Source of the DNA: Onchidella celtica
Lineage: Eukaryota > Mollusca > Gastropoda > Systellommatophora > Onchidiidae
DNA: 64,000 bases
Assembly (NCBI GenBank): GCA_963931925.1
Contig: OZ007571.1
Location: 58,050,625 to 58,114,624 of the forward strand
Direction: 5' to 3'
The number at the start of each line of letters is the position of its first letter. Positions within the stretch are counted from its first letter, which is position 1. Made by a program: the position numbers and the translations under genes. Below are positions 32,651 to 47,600 of the stretch, piece after piece. Under the pieces are notes generated by a model. It had not been told where the DNA came from, did not search any database, and worked only from the letters and a program-made list of their open reading frames with translations.

Positions 32651-32871
32651 GAGAATGAAAAAGAGAGAGAGAGAGAAAGAGAAAGATCGAGGGGGGAGAC
32701 AGATAGAGAGACAGAGAGGGGGAGAGAAAATAAGCGAGAGAGAAAAAGAGTGAGAGAGGGAGAGACAGAGGAAGAGCCAGAGAGATAAAGAGGGGGGAGG
32801 GGAGAGAGAGAGAGAAAGAGAGAGGGGTGAGGAAGAGAAGGAGAACAGAGAGAAAGAGAGAGAGGGGGTGG
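32651..32871. repeat. (GA)n-rich low-complexity tract
   Basis: About 220 bp almost purely of G and A on the + strand. Reverse-strand Leu/Ser/Pro-rich frames are artefacts. Confidence 0.92.
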
Positions 32872-33750
32872 GCTGTCTTCATTAAACATGCCTAAACCAA
32901 GGCAAACGGGAGCTTGCAGAATGTTTGTATTAAACTAAAGAACCATGGGCATATTTCTGGACACACCTTGCAGGCACCCTCAGTATTGTCCTATTTCAAC
33001 ACTCACACCCCCCCCCCAACCCCCGAGCACTCCTCCTTTGCAAGTTTTCAGTTGTTCCTCCTACCCAAGCCAATTTCCTCCGGTTGTACCCGGCCTGGGT
33101 CAGATTTCCTACAATCAATCGCTTCTTCAAGTTCTCTGACTGCGGTTTTAGAGCAGAGCTGTGTAAAAAGGCGGGTCCGGGTGGCTATAGGGGTGGACGA
33201 GGGGAATCGGGTCGCCCAGGGGGGGGGGGAGGAAGGACAAGTGAGAGCAAACGGAAGCGAAAAAGTGGACTATGGAGCTCTGGACCATTTTCGTTTATTC
33301 CTGGCATCAAAGAACTCCGCATAGCCGTCTCTCAGATCTCGGCCGTCCGCCCAGAAATCTCATCTTTGGAAAAGAAAGTGGAAAACAGAAAAGAAAAAAA
33401 AGAATCCTCCCCATAGCCTTTCAACGATTCTTCGTTCTGATTGCTTGAAAAGTCCCACAGTTTTAATCAAGAAATTGAAGCTGCACACTGTGCTGGGTTT
33501 AGCCAAGAGGGGAGATGCCCCCAAAGCTTGAGCTTCAGCATTATTTTTAGTGTTTTTTCTACATGCATCAGAGAGGTGGAATGCTGGTTTATGCTAGTTA
33601 TTTATGACTGAGACGGTGTCGATTCGCCCGTTGATTTGGGCTGGCCAGCTTATTAATGAAGAGTATGGGTGGATGGATGAATGTAATGAATTCGTGAATA
33701 AAATTAATGAACAGACAGGCAGACAAACGGACCGCAGGTAAATGGACGGA
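32872..33750. other. Gene-poor stretch
   Basis: Overlapping open frames at 32914-33416 in three frames have G-rich and C-rich tracts and no recognised domain; treated as non-coding. Confidence 0.5.
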
Positions 33751-33928
<178 letters not shown>

Positions 33929-34869
33929 AACTTCATGATTTACGAGTGTCTGTTTTTTAATTCTCTCCAATAATCTACAGACACATGTCTTGTAAATCAA
34001 CTGTGCGCCGGGGATTTTACTAGAAAGTTCTTTCTCGTTTCTTGACTTAAGTGTTTTGATTCCTTTGTCGATTTGTCTGCCCTTCTGTCTCTGCGTCTGT
34101 CTATTTCGGACTCTATCGGGTGTCTGTATTGCATGTGTTATCAAGAAAAAGATCTAAGGAAGGGCATTATCCAGCCTGCCGTGTCTGGCGGTACCTTCTT
34201 ACGCATTCCCAGTCGCTCTAGTCCGCTACAGCAAAATTAGAGCACACTTTAGACTACTTTTGATTTCTTTAGTTTGCTATTTGCTTTACAAGAGAAACCA
34301 AACACTGCATTATCTGGGCTTTTCTATGTTGAAATATGCGCTGGGCTGTCGATAATCGCCAGTGTAAATAGAAAAATCGAGTGCACCGTGTCACACTCCA
34401 GTTTAGGATCGATAAAAGCTGATGTTGATAGCGGTAGCATCACATACTGGCAATCGTTCTCGTAATCTCATCTCGATTCCGCCCGGCCTTTTATTGAACT
34501 CCGTATGTGCGTGTATGTTTGCCGTATGTGTGGTGTGTCAGTGCAAACACCTACGTGCTGCTACGTCTTGCAACATTTTTTAATAGCACGTTCTGAAGAA
34601 CACCGAGAATTTATTTCATCATCAGGAAGTAGTTCGGGTATGCTCATAAATGACATCACTGGGATAAGACGATCACACAATTAATATAGGCAGACGAGAC
34701 CGCTAATATTACAGAAGAACAATGGGGAATTTATCAGAATTCAACCTATGAAGATATTCAACATTATTTTGTATTCTTCTTCAATCCCATTTGAGTAATT
34801 TATCTTAGTGTCATTGCAGCACAATTACCACTGGAGCAGACACATCGTCGCCACGGTGCAGCGGCAGTC

Positions 34870-35177
34870 GGTGGCTTTTTTTTGGGGGGGGGGGGGAGGA
34901 AGAGTGGTAGGGATAAATTTTATTTAAATTTGCCCGGGCAGAGGCTTGTTCAACCTGCTCTTCTCGATTTCCAACTGCGCAATGTGCACAAGGGCCCCCT
35001 TCGAGTTTTTCGTCCTTTTCTGAGAAATCTAGGTGCTCGATCCTATCCACCATAGGACCAGGGACAGGAAAATATGAGAAAAATCACCAAATTCTAACAT
35101 GCCTGCGCAGGCCGGGATTCGAACCCGATACCTTCCGCATGAGAGGCGAGCACCTTGCCTCTAGACCAACGTGTCCC
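34870..35177 (-). mobile_element. tRNA-derived SINE, family A, truncated copy
   Basis: The minus strand begins GGACACGTTGGTCTAGAGGCAAGGTGCTCGCC (A-box) and TCGGGTTCGAATCCCGG (perfect B-box), then shows the body shared with copies at 40711-41105 and 60361-60704: TTTTCCTGTCCCTG, TCGAGCACCTAGA, GGACGAAAAACTCGA and TGTGCACATTGCGCA. The 3' part after about 34930 diverges and a G-tract lies near 34887. Confidence 0.8.
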
Positions 35178-36445
35178 CAAATACGTACCAAACACAGTAG
35201 TACCAAACATAGCTCCATCTATCTTTTCATTTTATAAAAACTCAGTTGTGTTTTGTTATATTTTCTGATTTCATCCAGAAATAATTATAGTTAGATATTT
35301 CATGAAATCCAGCTTGGCAGGTTATTTAATCTGAAAGTAGTTAAAACTGTATGTAACAACTGGATTTATACCTTTAGTACTGAAAAGGTTAAGCAGTAGC
35401 ATGACATCAGTAATAAAGACTCTACCAACAATGAAGGTAAAAATATGTAGGAGAGAACAGAAAATGTCTTGTATTTTGCGACAACCACTAGTAGTGTTTG
35501 CACAATTAACCCTCCCTTGCCCCGACACAGACGACCTTTCCAAGAAAACTGAAACTGTAAAACTAATTCAAACTAGTCAAATGAATGCAAGAATACTACC
35601 ATTCATCGTGTAAACATTTTTTTTTTTCTTAAATGAAAACGTTCTCCAAATATGGAATACAGGGCATCACGTGACATGTTTCAATTAATATGGAACACTG
35701 GGGGCCAGAGGGTTAGGACATCACAGCATCCTAGCATGAAACGACCTAAGTGCATTCATACAACTGCGGATGAAAACTTTTTTTTTTTTCACCAACTATT
35801 CTATGACCTTCATGGGGGGTTTTCAGTTTTTCTATTGATTATGTAGATGTAACTTTTATTTCAATGCTCCGTTTATAGTACTAAATAATCTGTTTAAAAT
35901 AAGAAATACGTTTGGAGAAAAACAGTTTCTTTTTCCTCTGTTGTAAACTTGGGTTGTTTGCAATTGCACGGTTTCACGAGAGGGCCAGCCATTTGTTACA
36001 TACAGCATCTTGATTAACTCATTGTGACCATCTCGTTCAATGTGCTTTGGTTAATAATTGTTTCATTGGAAATCCAGTCATAGTTTTTGTATTATTATCT
36101 TCCAAAGATAAACCGTAATTTAGTTTTAATGCAACACGTTAGATAATACCACTTCCCCCCAATACAAAATCATCAACAGGCCTCTTTAAAACATGCAACT
36201 ATTATCAAACATTTTTCAGCATGGTAAATTATGCAATGTATAACTTGCCGGATGTAGTTTCAGTGACTGTAATGATCATGATAACTTCAGATCAGTTTTA
36301 AAAGGATAGAACATTAATATGGACAGATTGATAGATAGGCGTATAGATATAATAGATGGGAAGTGGTGACATAGATTGGACAGACAGGCCGACAAAAACA
36401 CAGAGACAAATGGTAGATAGATGGATGATTGATTGATAGATCTCC
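35178..36445. other. Gene-poor stretch
   Basis: No gene recognised. Degenerate GATA/GACA-like units appear from about 36318. Confidence 0.55.

Positions 36446-36539
<94 letters not shown>
36446..36539 (+). repeat. (GATA)n microsatellite
   Basis: About 23 pure GATA units. Confidence 0.98.
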
Positions 36540-36621
36540 CCCCATTCCTTGTTCTGCCCCAAAGTGGCCTGTCCCAACTCCCGCCAAACTCTGTCCTATC
36601 CTCTTTAAAAAAAAATCCAAG

Positions 36622-37050
36622 ACTGTAAAAGACTGGACCCAGCATTGACTGTACAAGACGGACCCATCATTGACTGTGCAAGACCGGACCCATCATTGAC
36701 TGTACAAGACCGGACCCATCATTGACTGTGCAAGACCGGACCCATCATTGACTGTACAAGACCGGACCCATCATTGACTGTGCAAGACCGGACCCATCGT
36801 TGACTGTACAAGACCGGACCCATCATTGACTGTACAAGACCGGACCCATCATTGACTGTACAAGACCGGACCCATCATTGACTGTACAAGACGGACCCAT
36901 CACTGACTGTATAAGACCGGACCCATCATTGACTGTACAAGACGGACCCATCATTGACTGTACAAGACCGGACCCATCACTGACTGTACAAGACCGGACC
37001 CATCATTGGCTGTACAAGACCGGACCCATCATTGACTGTACGAACCCAAC
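36622..37050. repeat. 26-bp minisatellite, ~16 units
   Basis: The unit has the form GACTGTACAAGACC-GGACCCATCATT. Early units alternate GTACA and GTGCA, suggesting past amplification as a 52-bp dimer; some units lack one base (25 bp). A 60-codon frame over it is repeat-derived. Confidence 0.95.
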
Positions 37051-37244
37051 GCTAAAGTGACTCAGCAGGAACCTCAGATTATGATGAAAACCAACAGAAA
37101 TTGGCATGTTCAAAAAGAGAACCTGATACCCTTAGGCAAACAATGACGGGCCAGTGTTCAACTGAAGAAGGCAAATAGAGAGTACGAGAAGGGGGGAAAA
37201 GGAGGTCATGAGGAATGAGAAATTTTCCTTGTGCCCCCCCCCTC

Positions 37245-37248
<4 letters not shown>

Positions 37249-37332
<84 letters not shown>
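37249..37332. repeat. (TC)42 microsatellite
   Basis: Pure TC for 84 bp, preceded by CCTCCTCC. Confidence 0.98.
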
Positions 37333-37338
<6 letters not shown>

Positions 37339-38710
37339 AGATGATGGAGTCAGAGACTACCTTAGACATTTTTGTTCAGACCCTGGATGGGATGCAATTT
37401 TTGAAACAGAGGAAATGGTGAATATTCTCGAGAACTCTCGGGGGAAAAATGAAAAAAAACAGGGAAGAGGGTTCTTCTTTCAGCTGAAGGGGAAAGAATG
37501 CAGGGCGTAGAACAAACTGGACAGACTCTGCTGTTGAACAATCTAGTAGAGCTTTTAATTTTTTAAACCTGCATCCCCCCGCCCCCCCTATATTTTTGTG
37601 AAGGGATGGGTGCAGTTAAAGTTTCTGTAAGGTTTGGGAACCTCTGGGTGACATCATCTCGATAGTAAATTTCATTACCAAAATTATGTAGGAATTTGAA
37701 TGTTGCACGATCACTCTCGTTATACTCTGGACTATTCCTAAAAGCGTAATCATTTTAAGTATGATATTCGGTGTGCTTTATGAAAAACTATACATGTCCA
37801 GAAATGTTCAGTTCAATTGTTAAATATACAGGATGTAACATGCACATGCAGAATTAGCAGACTTTTATACTGAACCAATATACTGTTCTTTACCGGATTG
37901 GAAGTGAAAGGGGGGGGGGGGGTAATGCCTGCTGAGTGTTAAATAAGGTACATTGAAGAAAGTACCTGTGTATTTACAGAGACGTTTTTATTTTTCTGAT
38001 TCCAGATTACCTCTTGAACTAAATTCCCAGGTTGGGTTTTTTTTTTTTTTTTAACCGAATGGCCTGAACTGTTACCGGGGAAATATATAGCCATGAGAAA
38101 TGCACATGGGGGAAACTGGTTACAAAAAAAAAAAAAAGTCAGGGCCTCAACTAGACTATAGAATTTCAGTACCGGTATATGTTTACATGCATCAGCTGTA
38201 ATAAGAACTATATTTTTCAGCGTTCCTGTCCATTTAGGCTACTGAATAATGAATTTTTAAAAGACTTCACTACTGCTTTAGTCACGTTGTATTTCAAGTT
38301 ACTCAGTGCAAATATCCTAATTTAGCAATAACACATGACGCTGTTACGTTTTGCAACTTCCTATATTTGAGTTTTCCAGCAGTCGATGCAAACGAGAAAT
38401 GTATGCGAATATTACTATGCAGATTTGAACTCCAGATGGCATGGTCTTGTCAAAGCATGATTGCAAGGCGCGATCAGACATGATTGCTATCATATTTTGA
38501 GTATGTTGTAAAAAACAACGTGTGGTCTTTCTTCAGGAAGTAGGATTTATTTGTCTTCGTGGGCATAACATGTAGTTTATATATTATATACATCTTACTG
38601 TCTAGAAACGATGGATTAGAGGGCATCACCGGGCATCTTACTGTCTAGAAACGATGGATTAGAGGAATGGATACACAAAAAAAAATGGACAGGCTGACAT
38701 ATTGATGGAA
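37333..38710. other. Gene-poor stretch
   Basis: No gene recognised. It has G-tracts near 37911 and a 43-bp perfect tandem duplication (TCTTACTGTCTAGAAACGAT... at about 38594 and 38637) next to the following microsatellite. Confidence 0.55.
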
Positions 38711-38980
<270 letters not shown>

Positions 38981-40710
38981 GCCAAAAATCAACTGAATAC
39001 AAAGTGTGTCTTGCAGTTTGTGTTAAACAAAAAGAAGAAAGTAGGGGGTGCGGGGTGAAAGGGAAAAGGGGTGGGGGGGGGGCAGTATGAAGTAAGCGAA
39101 GAATTTTCAAACAACCTGGATGATATAGTATAGAATATTTTTTTTATTATTACGTAGGTATAAAAAATGAGTGCACTTTCACGGAACTGAGCTGTGGAAC
39201 AAATACAAATATTAAAAGTATTTGTGCACTTACTGGGTTTTCCCAGTGGACTTTCTAAATACTATACCAGTTGTGACATTACCTGGCTTGGTGAAGTCAG
39301 TGGGAGAGAGAGAGAGAGTCAGACCGTTGTCACCAGTGACGTCATCTTCATTTGCTGCTGGATGGTAATCGTAGTTATCCCGTCCATGAAGAGAGACGAA
39401 CAGACATCACTTTTTTTTGTTTATTTTGCTGTTTTAGGTTTGTTTTTTCCCCTCTTGGAATGATGTACACAGACATCAATATAATAACTTGCATAATAAT
39501 AATAACAATAATAGTAATAAAATAATTTAAAAAAAATAAAAATTAGCCACATATTAAATTATAGTTTTTTGTATGATTGAATGTTCAAACTTTGAGGGAT
39601 GAGATGGGTGAATGTGGGAGAGGGGGTGTCAGGATATAGATAGAATACAAATACGCTCTCATAGTGTTCTCAAAGCACACTGATAGCATTACTAAACACA
39701 CCAGTCTATCAGTCACTATTTTCTACTTTCCTTTAGCTACGCTACAAAAATTCACGTTCATTTTAACACAATAATATTAACGCTTAAGGGATCAGCTGAT
39801 TGCCTATAATCAAATAGAATACCCAGTTTGTTCAGCATTTTAGTCCTGCCATTTAAAGACGCAGTCGGTGATTGTGATAGGACGTATCTAGCATGAATGC
39901 CTTTTCCACCGACATCCTCAAATTTAACGAGATGAATCCTGCCTAGAGCTCTATAGAGGCCCAACAGCCTTAAGCAAAAACCCTCGAGAAACGAAGATCT
40001 TCAACACTTCCTAGAGCTAGAGCGAGATTCATTTCATCACTGGACGAACAAAGAAAGAAAGAACACACGATATTTCCTAGAACAGCCAAGGCACTAAAGA
40101 TCGTTGTGGAGCGCAGGACCCAAGTGTGCAAAGCATATCGAGCAGAGCTGCATTTAACCGGGGTATGCGAGTACTAAGGTCTCATTTTTTGTCTCTCTCA
40201 CCACTTGTCTATCACTGTCTAGATACTCCTTTCCCCCTTCTTTCTTTCTTTTTATCTGTGTCTCTTCTGTCTGTCGATCTGCCAGTTTTTCTTCTTCTTT
40301 CATTCTTTAAAGCTCGTGGTTTTTGTGAAGTGACAGACCTTTTGTCTATCATTACGATGTTGAGTCTTCATTTGGAGGGCCCGGAATTAGCTTTCTCTCA
40401 GCCTGTGCAAAGCTGGTAATAGACAGAGGCCAGATAGGAAATGCCGTTCCAATTTCAAACTGCGTGTACATTTTTGTGATTAGTGTTAAATACCTAATGG
40501 TTTAAGTATGGGCATGTACTTTTTGTACTTTATGTAAATTACATGATATACTTACAAGTGACAGCACAGAATAAACACTCTCTACAAGAAGTAGAACGAC
40601 AACAAGAAAGGCACTGTCATGCAATTTTACTCAGAATGTAGCCTATAACCAAATTCCCGGAAATATAATAAAGAAAAAACAACAAACTGAAACACTAGAC
40701 TAAGTGTTGC
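38981..40710. other. Gene-poor stretch
   Basis: No gene recognised. AAT-rich patch near 39489-39530. Confidence 0.55.
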
Positions 40711-41105
40711 TTCTGTGTTTAGGTCTTTATTTGAGGAGATTCGCTGCCCTTGACACCTACACCTCACTTTTCTTGCATTTACTTCTGTGTGGTTTTCGTG
40801 CTAGGGATTCGTTGTTTTTTTTTTAGAATTTTTCCCGCTCAGTGGCCTTGTTGGGTCTGCTGTTCTCGACTTTTAACTGCCAAGGTACCGGTATCTTTAA
40901 CGTGGGCAACGTGCACACGGGCCTCTCGAGTTTTTCGCCCTCATCCGAGAAGACTAGATGCTCGATCCTACCTACCATAGGATAAGGGGGCAGGAATTTT
41001 ATTCCCCCGAAAAAAAAATTCCAACATGCCTGCACCGACCGGGGATCGAGCCCGGTACTTTCGGCATGAGAGGCGAACACCTGACCTCAAGACCACCGTA
41101 TCCCT
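40711..41105 (-). mobile_element. tRNA-derived SINE, family A, near full length
   Basis: The minus strand starts GGATACGGTGGTCTTGAGGTCAGG, with TACCGGGCTCGATCCCCGG as B-box. It continues through CTTCTCGGATGAGGGCGAAA, CGTGTGCACGTTGCCCACG, ACCTTGGCAGT, GAATCCCTAGCAC and GTGAGGTGTAGGTGTCAAGG, and ends near GACCTAAACACAGA. It matches the 60361-60704 copy over its whole length. Confidence 0.85.
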
Positions 41106-41220
41106 AGTTTGTTTCAGTTACTGCATCCGCATTTTAAAAAAAACTGAATCTGTATTTCATCTGTGTTAATATTTCGCGAAGTTTTTTTCTTTTAACATAA
41201 CAATTATTCTGTATTGAACA

Positions 41221-41414
41221 GTCCCCCCCCCCCCCTTTGACCCCCCTTTACAATAACAATATTCATTACTAAAGAACCCCTTCTCCTCCCCCCCCCCTTT
41301 GACCCCCCTTTACAATAACAATATTCATTACTAAAGAACCCCTTCTCCCCCCCCCCTTTGACCCCCCTTTACAATAACAATATTCATTACTAAAGAACCC
41401 CTTCTCCCCCCCCC
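41221..41414. repeat. ~61-bp tandem repeat with C-tracts, 3 units
   Basis: Each unit is a C-tract, TTTGACCCCCCTTTACAATA, then ACAATATTCATTACTAAAG and AACCCCTTCTCC. Units differ mainly in C-tract length. Confidence 0.95.
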
Positions 41415-41671
41415 TCCCCTCCCCTTCTTTCGGCCTTTTGCCTCTACTACGGGGAGTTGGCCCAAAAATCATACCCTCACCGACCCCTCCCCCCCCCCCC
41501 CGTCATTATATTTATGGAGATGATTAAACTGAGTTATATTGTCGACATACATTAGGATTTAATGCCTGGTTTGGTCTAAAATCACCTCTTGTGTGTTAAT
41601 ATCTTAAAATCCATTGAATGACTGGAATACATGTAGTTGTCGTAAACCTGAAACTGCAGTTGCAAGTGAAA

Positions 41672-44029
<2,358 letters not shown>

Positions 44030-44335
44030 TTTGACAATAAATCACCGTGTTTGACAACAAATCACTGTATTTGACAACAAATCTCAGTATTTGACAACAA
44101 ATCACAGTATCTGACAACAAATCACAGTATCTGACAAATCACAGTATCTGACAACAAATCAGAGTATCTGACAACAAATCACAGTATCTGACAACAAATC
44201 ACAGTATCTGACAACAAATCACAGTATCTGACAACAAATCACAGTATCTGACAACAAATCACAGTATCTGACAACAAATCACAGTATTTGACAACAAATC
44301 ACAGTATCGGACAACAAATCACCGTATTTGACAAA
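44030..44335. repeat. 20-bp minisatellite, ~15 units
   Basis: The unit GTATCTGACAACAAATCACA is nearly perfect in the centre and diverged at both ends. One unit lacks 3 bp. There are no unique spacers, so this is not CRISPR. Confidence 0.96.
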
Positions 44336-44959
44336 CCTCAAATGTCACAATAGAATGACTCACACAACCCCAGTTTCATTCAATTCAATCCGCCTCAATT
44401 ATAAATCAACGTATCATTTTCAGAGAATGACCAGAAACAAGTTCGATTCCCTTATAATTCAATAATTGTCTTAGCGAGTCTCTTGTATTATATTAGGTAA
44501 TATCTGGTTTCATATATGGGTCTATCAATTATCACAGTGCGATGGATTTCATGTTTGGTACGAAAACTGGTAAGCAATGGATTATTTTGCTACAGTTATA
44601 ATGCAGTGGTTGTACAGGTCAACTGGCATCGATTATTCAATTGCTGCACTAGGAATCGATGACAAGGATAGAGAGCTAAAATGATCCACAGTAATTGTGC
44701 TGAGTCTTAACATAAGATCCAATCACTTACGTTTTCTTTTTTTTTTTTTATTATTACAAATCACAGCGTTGAAAGATGTAAAAATCTTTTTCCTGAGTAC
44801 TCTGGCCTATTTGGCAACACATTTTGAACTCTTTTTCCCGAGACGTAATCTCAACTGTTTTTGGTAGCAAGAAAAACTGTGTTGGGTTCATCGATACACT
44901 TTAACAAGTGAGATTTATTTGGGCCCATAGGCCAGCAAGAGTAATGTTCCAGTGATTCA

Positions 44960-45104
44960 CTTTTCAGAACGTTCGATTGTCAGGAACCACAGAAAAAAAA
45001 ATAATTAATTAATGAATTGTGGATGTTGCCATATTTTTGCTGGTTGCGAGAGGTCTCCATAACAGTCCAAGCTTCAGGGTCTTAGAAATGTAGGTCCGCC
45101 ACTG
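44960..45104 (-). mobile_element. hAT-like non-autonomous element, second copy (decayed)
   Basis: The minus strand begins CAGTGGCGGACCTACATTT at 45104 and shares GACCCTGAAGCTTG, CGCAA.CA.C and GGCAACATC.A.AATTCA with the copy at 6633-6814. The distal end is not clear. Confidence 0.55.
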
Positions 45105-45720
45105 ACTACGGGAGATATCAGAGGAAAGGAGCGTCCGTCAGTGAACAGGCTAAGTGTGCACATGCGACTTTTTGTTTCATTGCAGACCCTTCGCATTTTT
45201 TTACGTCGAGGGGAATGAATGGGGATAGACATACACTTGAGACACGAGCACATCCCAGTTCAACGGGACCATGAAATGAAGGCACAATTACAGGACCATA
45301 GCAAGTTGCCTAGGCCTGCCTAGCTTTGAGTGCTCCGGCCCTCAACGTCCGTTACACTCAATGGGGGCCGGCCGGTCATGAAACTGGGTGGTGTCCAGAA
45401 GTCTTTTGGATGACAGTTGCCTTCAAACCTGTAAATCTTGGACCGACTAAAGACGTTACTTTGGTCTCTTTGGTCACACTGACAGGTTTCTCATAATTTG
45501 TTGGTCACTTTTGTCAGTTTTACATAGAAACCATGGTTAGTGTGGCGTGAAACTACGCCTGTAGTCCACATCTAAGTGGTGCCGGCATTGTTTTCAGAAC
45601 AAGAATTTGCAAAACGGTTCGGTTGTATTTTTGATTGATTACATAGAAAATGTTGTCTAAAGCCACGCAGCTTTTAGTGGGAAATATAGTGATGCGGGAA
45701 TGATAGTTCTGCAATGTATA

Positions 45721-45882
45721 TGTCACAGGACAAATTAGGATTCAGGATGATCCGGGATTGTCCTAGTACAAACAAGGATCTGCATTTTTCCTAGAAAAAT
45801 CAAGGATCCATGATTATCCTGGAAATAACCCAGTAAAAACGCAGAATCCTGTTTTTCCTAGGAAAAACGAGCATCCTTGTTT
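45721..45882. repeat. Ginger-like left terminal inverted repeat
   Basis: 162 bp, beginning TGTCACAGGACAAATTAGG. It contains inner near-palindromes built on TTTTTCCTAGGAAAAA, so each TIR can itself fold. Confidence 0.9.
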
Positions 45883-45921
45883 ATATGTACTTGTTAGACA
45901 AATGCACACACAGACAAAAAA

Positions 45922-46482
45922 TCAATTCTTGCAGCATGATCTTGATGGGTGACATTTGCTTCCACACATAACGCCTGCCTTCTTGCAACAACATCTGTTG
46001 GTCAAACAAGTCGTCTTGCATTTGCAGACGTTTGATGTGTCAGAACTAGCAGATGCCTGCCACCCAGTGCATGTTCGTGATGCTTGTATGAGGCTAATCT
46101 CTGTGACACTGCTCATTTCAATACGATTTAGGGCTGGAAAATGCACGTTGTTCATGTCAACAAGTTCCTCTGATCTGAACCAGTTTTTGATAATACCTGA
46201 CGTTGTGTACACTTTGAACAACTTAATACTTTGATCCTGTGTTTTTGTTGTTAGTACCTTGGAAGGGAGAAGTTTTGCACTAGTGTTTGTCCTATCTACT
46301 TTATGAATTTTAATGCCCACTGTGTCGCCCTCTTTGAATGATATTATTAACTTTTTTGTTCGCTTTTCATACCGACTTTGTTGGCGCTCTGCAGCTTTAA
46401 GGTACGCTTTGTCACAAATCCCAGACTGGGAGATGTAATAGTTTATGACAGGACGACAATCACGAACAAACAAGTTTAACAC
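45922..46482 (-). pseudogene. Ginger-like integrase gene, 3' part with Cys-rich tail
   Basis: The frame encodes about 186 residues. An early section (YEKRTKKLIISFKEGDTVGIKIHKVDRT) resembles the small beta-rich domain after the integrase core. The end, CKCKTTCLTNRCCCKKAGVMCGSKCHPSRSCCKN, is a Cys-rich module (CxC..C....C.CxKxG..C...CHPS..C) typical of KRBA2-like proteins encoded by these transposons. It belongs with the segments at 47572-49879 but is separated from them by about 1.1 kb of foreign-looking DNA. The apparent ATG is probably not a true start. Confidence 0.75.
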
Positions 46483-46486
46483 TTAA

Positions 46487-47600
46487 CAAAACAATCCATC
46501 AGACTCACACATTTATTAAACATAATTATACATATAATAGCGCAATTACATACATTATATTATTGAAATGACTGCCGTACAACGGCCTTATTCTCACACA
46601 CACTCTCCCTTGGATCCACAATCCGGTAGTTACTCCTAAAGGCACTTCGGCCTCGGCCTCTCCCCTCAGGGTCTTAATAGTACATTAATAATTTACTGGC
46701 ACCGCAGTCTCTCAATATCCCCTTCCTATTGTCATACACCTTAGCACTCCCCTAGCACCTCCGCAGGGCAATAACACATTATTAATTCCATAGCCATCAA
46801 CATGGCAACAACATAGTATCAGTTCACTAGCCTATCAACATGGCAACAATATAGTCTCTCATTCACTCTCATATCTACGTCCCTGTCCGTGGCCTGACTG
46901 CCACGACTTTATGTGCCTCTACTGTCCTGCACTGACAGCCTCACTTCTGGCCTATGTGTGGCCTCCGGCCCTATGCTGGCCTATCCCCTGTGCTCATCGA
47001 GGTGGCTCTGCGGCCCGTCCCCGACACCTACAAGAATAACATTACATTGGTATAATACCCTACCATTTCTATTCACTCCACCTCTCCTTACAACCCATGA
47101 AACGTACACACACTAGTTCACCTTCCACTCCCCACACATCTTACGGTAACACACTTCCATCGGAGTACACACTACTCACTCGCGCTGCAAATCCATGAAC
47201 TCACTTTCATCTATCGCTCATGGCGCACATTGCTATATCCAATATCACGGACTTCCACATTCCTCACATATACTTATTCACATCATGGTAATAGACGAAT
47301 ATAATATAATACATCAATCATAATAATCAATCAACATTCTACATACCAGTCATAACTGGAAAGACTTTCTCCTAGTCTTCTCGACTGCTTCCTTTTATCT
47401 CTGCCCGATGGGCTATTATTCACAGATCCGCTCCCTAGGACCTTCTAACTTGCAGTGATAGTTATACAGCGCTTTCGCCTCCTTCAGACCCCCCACTCAT
47501 GACATGCACGACTTTTCTTCCCTGTCTCCGTGCGTTAATTTTACTCTCCTCCTTTCCCCCGTAATTATTAACTATCGCTCACTCCACTCGTGACACGCTT
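46487..47600. mobile_element. Unidentified ~1.1-kb insertion inside the Ginger-like element
   Basis: It separates the integrase coding segment ending at 47572-47600 from the Cys-rich segment at 45922-46482. Base composition differs from the flanks: CT-rich on the + strand, with CCTCGGCCTCTCCCCTC and two copies of a CATGGCAACAA...TAGTC block near 46801 and 46842. On the minus strand an AATAAA lies about 30 bases before its end. It has no coding capacity. A solo LTR or other non-coding retroelement is possible, but I could not find a clean target duplication. An intron is the alternative. Confidence 0.4.

Noticed and set aside
32914..33416. Overlapping open frames of 64-136 codons
   Set aside because: Three competing frames, homopolymer-rich, no recognised motif.
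35100..35177. Possible functional tRNA gene (minus strand)
   Set aside because: The A and B boxes are good but the acceptor ends do not pair, and the same head is followed by a shared SINE body in two other places.
44030..44335. CRISPR-like array
   Set aside because: Head-to-tail 20-bp units without unique spacers, in an animal genome.
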